A stretch of DNA of 27,478 nucleotides from Ichthyophonus hoferi (lineage: Eukaryota; Opisthokonta; Ichthyosporea; Ichthyophonida; Ichthyophonidae). The position numbers and the translations under genes are program-made. The stretch spans positions 37,302 through 64,779 of the forward strand of contig NAOQ01000388.1 in assembly GCA_002751075.1 (NCBI GenBank), read 5' to 3'. Of this stretch, positions 23,368 through 27,478 are shown piece by piece. Numbering within the stretch: position 1 is the first letter of the stretch; every line of letters starts with the position of its first letter. A model generated the notes under the pieces. The model saw nothing but the letters and a program-made list of their open reading frames with translations, was not told the DNA's origin and made no database searches.

Positions 23368-25864
23368 ATTCAGAAACTGTGCTTCATAGTCTAGTATAAT
23401 CTTTTGCATTGTGTATCCCTTCCCACTGTTTGTGAGCTTGTGATAGTAGTAATAGTGATGGTAGTTTCTGCTATGGCAAGAACTTTCTCGTACCTGTAAG
23501 ATATATATATATATAGCTGTATGTTTTTTAGAAAATTCTGCATGTGTTAATAATTTTTATGTCTTTAATCGTCATAGGTTAAACGTCAGAATTGAACTGA
23601 AAATAGTCTAATTGAACTGTAATACGAATGTTGTGTTAATCTTAAAAATCTTTCAGAATAATGATCAAACAAAGCTGTCAAGGAACTTGATATCTAGACT
23701 GTGTTGTTGGTATAATTTTATTTTCTTCTAGCACATATCAAAGTTTTGATTTAAATATCTTCTTAACTGTTGATTGAATCAGTAAGAGGAGCCTATCTGA
23801 TTTATTTTTTCAATTCTGTAGTGACCTTTGCGATTTGCGAGACTGCTCTGAGTGTTCTATCCGATATTATCTTGTTACTGAAAGTTGTCTATTGCATTGG
23901 TTGTTTCATTGTGCGACATTACAGACACACAATAAATTCTTTGCTTTATCTCACTGTTAAACCAATCCTGGTTCCGTTGCAAATAAAGACCTATACCGGC
24001 CCAATCAATAAATAATACATACATTCCCTCCCATTGCGATCATTTCTACGTACTAGATTGTGATTGGAGTGTTATACTAGTCACCTACTTACCCTCTTAT
24101 CTGGTTATCCTTTCCACCCTAGTAGCCATAGTAATCCCACCGTCTATAGTTCCTTCCTCTTAGTTACACCATGTCTTAAACCCAATTTTAAATTGACCTT
24201 TATTAGTTAAGTCATAGACATTTTAGTAACATTACTTTTATAAGTATAATTATATCTTAGTATCTAACAAACTAGCTACTAAGTTATGAAGCCTGTATGG
24301 CTACTGGTAGCCATTACTATTAGTTCAAGCTTTAATACTACGGTAAACTGTCCAATCTAGCTACGTATACAACATGGGAACAATACCTATAGCGTTAAGT
24401 ACGTAACTAATTAATGCCGTGTTTTGAAGTATTCTATATCTATATATCTATAATGTCATATTTAGAAAGTATAAAAGGGTTCTATCTGAAAGAAATTGGA
24501 GACTCTGGATTCTGTTGTAATATTGAATAAAAGCTATGCACGTTTTATTCAAAGTTCTTTGCTTGCAATAGTTGACTGCCATCTTGAACATCGGTGACAC
24601 AATTAGTACACACATATTTAGCTGGTTCGACTTAATTATCTGATTCATTTAAATCAAAGCAAATCAAAGCCTCTTCCGTTAATACAGTTAGATATGCTTT
24701 CATGTTGATTGACAAACAGGTAAACAAACAAACCAAAAAAGGAGTTACATCAAAACAAAGCACTATCCTGCACTCGCTAACTATACCTGTCCACCTAGAT
24801 CCCAATAAATGAAGATTTTCAGACAAAATACGATAGTATACCGGTAGTTTTAATACTAACTCTATATTAAAACTTCAAGAACAGTCTAGTATAGTTTTTT
24901 AGAAAATATCCAGTTAACAACCTAATCGTATACTGCTATATATATATACATGTAAAGGAATTACAATCTCTTGAAAACTATATTACGTATCAAGTTTTTT
25001 TTCTGGAAATAATAGTTTTTTACTACAATAAAAGACTTCAATTTTTTCAATTTATTTGTTCTTCTTTTGATCGGAAAGGCTGTAATTTTAATTTTGATCA
25101 CGAAACTTGCCATTTTGATCAAACACTTTCATATTTATAAAAGCCAATATATAAAATAATATATATATATAGAGAGACATAATATCATTCCGGAATATAA
25201 TCATATAAACATTAAACATAAAAATATAATAACTTTAAAAGAAATTGGAATATTATGTGATAACATATGCTTGTATTATTAAACAAATAACATAACTATA
25301 AGCACAATACCCATATAGAAAGAAAATACATTTTACTAATTGATTTCTCAGGTCACAGACCTCTGATAGTGGTCACAAGTGTAAACTTGTTACTAACAAT
25401 TTTTAGTTTCTACCTTTTCATTCTATTAAAAAAAACTTGTCATATGACATTCGTCTGCCCCACGTAAACAAGACATTTGGCATTACATTTACATTGATGA
25501 CTACAGATCAAGATTTCCTCAGCATGGTTTGTAAGCTAAATGAAAAGTTAATGCAAATAGAAATAAAATAAACCAATAAATCAAGGCAAAAGGTGGCGAG
25601 AAAAAGATAAAACGTAACTCAAAAATATAAAATCAAGGTATAGGCAGGTAAACTATGAATCCCAAAGTGTATTGACAATCTTTACTAGGAGGATAGCGTA
25701 ATGAAACCAAATTAGGCATATGTCTTACATATACATGTATGTATGTGTACTGTACTGCCTCTCTCTATGTATGTATGTATATCTATCGGCTGGTATGTAT
25801 GTAATAGTGAATATATAATAACGCCCATTCTATTTTGATCTAATAAATTCAGCATTGTCGCCTA

Positions 25865-27332
25865 TCATCCAGAGGGCCATTGCAAACTGTAGAGTAGTTC
25901 TGTGGAAGCATACAATTAGTATTGCTAGAGCTTAATATCGTAGTCGTTTATAACTGAAATATCATTGGTACCCTACCATTCTAAAACCAAGTTATATTTA
26001 GGTATTTTTCATCTAAAATAAAATTTATACTAAAGTTAACTACACCTAAATCTATCTTCCAGAAAGATGAGTAGTGTGAGCGTGGGAGGGAACGAGAGAG
26101 GGAGAGAGGAAGAGAGAGGGTGTGTTTTGCGGGGGAGGAGGTACAAGAATATGCTGTAGTGGCGGAAAGTAACATTGCCCAGTTTACCTGAAAGGATTTT
26201 TGCCACATCTTTATTTTTGGGGTAGACACATAGATCAAGTATTTGCTGTGGGAATAGTTATTATTAGTACAAGTATGAAAGGGTTTCATTGGAGCACAGG
26301 GAGTGACTTAGTTACTCTTTGTGGCTAGTCAATGTACATATATATATGCAATAGATAGTATGGTGTGTATAGGTGTATAGTATAAAGCATTATACTAATA
26401 CTCCTTATATGATATGGTCTTTCTAACATATTATAATATAGTAGTAGCTTCAAAGCCCATCCCTTCATAATAATCCAAAATTACTCCATTTAATAGCCTT
26501 GCCACGTCGATCAAAGCAACAGACAATGGACTATATTACATCACCACAAACATTTTACTAGCACTCTCATACCAAAACATACACATTCATATATACATGA
26601 TAGGTATACAGGCAACAACCACTAGACCCACCTCTTCATACTGCAGGAAGTAGGTGTGGGTTGGTGGAAAGGTTGCTAGGCATTGCATTATAGTAGCTGC
26701 ACGCCATTTCTGTTGTCGTGTGGGTGTGGCAATACGCGATGTTGGGCTTTTTATACTATAATGGGTAGTTTAAAATTTTAAATGTTAGCAATCAGGGTTG
26801 GGTTCCATAGAAAAGTTTGTTACGCCAGCAGTTGTAATGAAAAAATAAGATGTTTTATTAATAGAGGATTGATGGATTATACAGGAATCAATCAATAGGT
26901 CATACATATATATTCATTCCATATACCTTAAATATAATTAACAAGGGGATATATATGGGTAATCATGCAATTGAAAAAACACAAATGATGCCAGCTTATA
27001 TGGTTGGCTCCAAGTCACCCCTCATTAACTTTAGACCCAATCATAACGGTATAATTTCCTTTGTTCTAATTTTGAAAGTCGAAGGAGCGGCCTCGATGTC
27101 ACAAACAAAAGAACCTTAAAAACATAATTAGGGGTGACCAATAACAAAGCACTGCATTAATTACACTAATGAAAAGTTAAGCTAACACTTACTCAGGGAA
27201 GTCAGAGATATGAAGGAGTAATGGGAGAAGGCCACGGTGGGATGCTAAGGACCGACACAGAGAGGGTTGGTAGGCCAGGTTGGTGAGCACCATCAGCGCC
27301 ACTTCACTACGTTGCGTGCCCACCAGTTGTGC
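25865..27332 (-). CDS. ARM/HEAT-like protein, 3' end (last four exons)
   Basis: Four exons on the minus strand join with consistent phases and GT-AG ends: 27193-27332, 26632-26755, 26188-26245, 25865-25899 (TGA 25865-25867). They encode 118 residues, the C-terminus of a larger protein whose earlier exons lie beyond the right edge. The translation is rich in amphipathic helices: EVALMVLTNLAYQPSLCRSL and HRGLLPLLLHISDFP, then a Ser/Thr/Arg-rich loop, then WRAATIMQCLATFPP, EEQILDLCVYPKN and VAKILSELLYSL. The pattern NLAYQPSLCRSLASHRGLLPLLL is typical of armadillo repeats. The last ARM repeats of rotatin (RTTN) are the nearest thing I can recall, but this is a guess. The acceptor at 26755 was chosen because it keeps the frame open; the stronger-looking acceptor at 26709 would not. 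Confidence 0.65.
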
Positions 27333-27478
27333 CTATAGGCCACAGGTCATGAAATTATTTACGTTAGTGTGTTGGTTGGTCAGGGTGAACATAGGTATAG
27401 GTATAGATATTACTGGCTATCCTCCCCGTGTGTAAGCGTTGGTACCCTACCTACTTACCTACCTACCTACCTATCTAT
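27333..27478 (-). other. Intron of the ARM-like gene with (ACCT)n tract
   Basis: Sequence upstream of the first visible exon of the ARM-like gene. It ends at the window edge in a CTAC/ACCT tetranucleotide repeat (27447-27478). Confidence 0.55.

Larger units (their letters stand above)
21001..25864. other. Large spacer upstream of PTBP, no gene seen
   Basis: Nearly 5 kb, extremely AT-rich. Contents: (GAAA)n at 21729-21780, T20 at 22915-22934, a 12-bp hairpin at 22806-22833, (ATT)n at about 23295-23367, an inverted repeat ATGGCTAC/GTAGCCAT at 24297-24314, and TATG repeats at 25736-25800. Frames at 21533-21877 are low-complexity translations of the GAAA tract. The 81-codon frame at 23770-24015 has no recognised motif. 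The PTBP promoter must lie near the left end of this spacer. Confidence 0.6.

Noticed and set aside
23770-24015. 81-codon frame and a 44-codon frame on the opposite strand
   Set aside because: Neither shows a recognised motif or splice context; composition is not distinctive enough.

Overview
The window reads as nuclear DNA of an AT-rich, intron-rich eukaryote, most likely an early-branching animal or a close unicellular relative (Holozoa). Reasons: GT-AG introns of roughly 100-900 bp split two conserved splicing-factor genes. A four-RRM polypyrimidine-tract-binding protein is present. Histone H3 has an animal-type C-terminus, and all four core histone genes end in the 3' stem-loop used for non-polyadenylated histone mRNA. 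Spacers and introns are full of TA, TATG, ATT and similar microsatellites. The species cannot be fixed from the sequence. One 25-N gap shows it is a draft assembly.

Layout. (1) 385-6077, + strand: the last 11 exons of PRPF3 (U4/U6 snRNP protein Prp3); its N-terminal part lies before the window. (2) 7034-12512: a core-histone quartet as two head-to-head pairs, H2B(-)/H3(+) and H4(-)/H2A(+), separated by 3 kb of spacer. Each gene has a stem-loop plus a conserved downstream purine element. H4 looks broken, but the break is an unmerged contig overlap around the N gap: removing exactly 180 bases gives a perfect 103-residue H4. (3) 12816-13772, - strand: an intronless inosine-uridine-type nucleoside hydrolase. 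(4) 16803-20906, - strand: a complete 11-coding-exon PTBP gene (478 aa). (5) 25865-27332, - strand: the last four exons of an ARM/HEAT-like protein that runs off the right edge and that I could not identify.

The rest is spacer: 8.2-11.2 kb, 13.8-16.8 kb and 21.0-25.9 kb. In it I see a diverged dispersed repeat (about 9.99-10.1 kb and 16.13-16.24 kb), a coding-like open frame with no start codon at 10431-10580, two strong hairpins, a GC-rich island near 15 kb and microsatellites.

Functionally, PRPF3 and PTBP both act in pre-mRNA splicing, and the histone quartet supplies one copy of each core nucleosome subunit. I found no convincing new multi-gene system. The points most worth a second look are the non-canonical pairing of the divergent histone genes with its shared promoter motifs, the histone 3' processing signals, and the diverged repeat.
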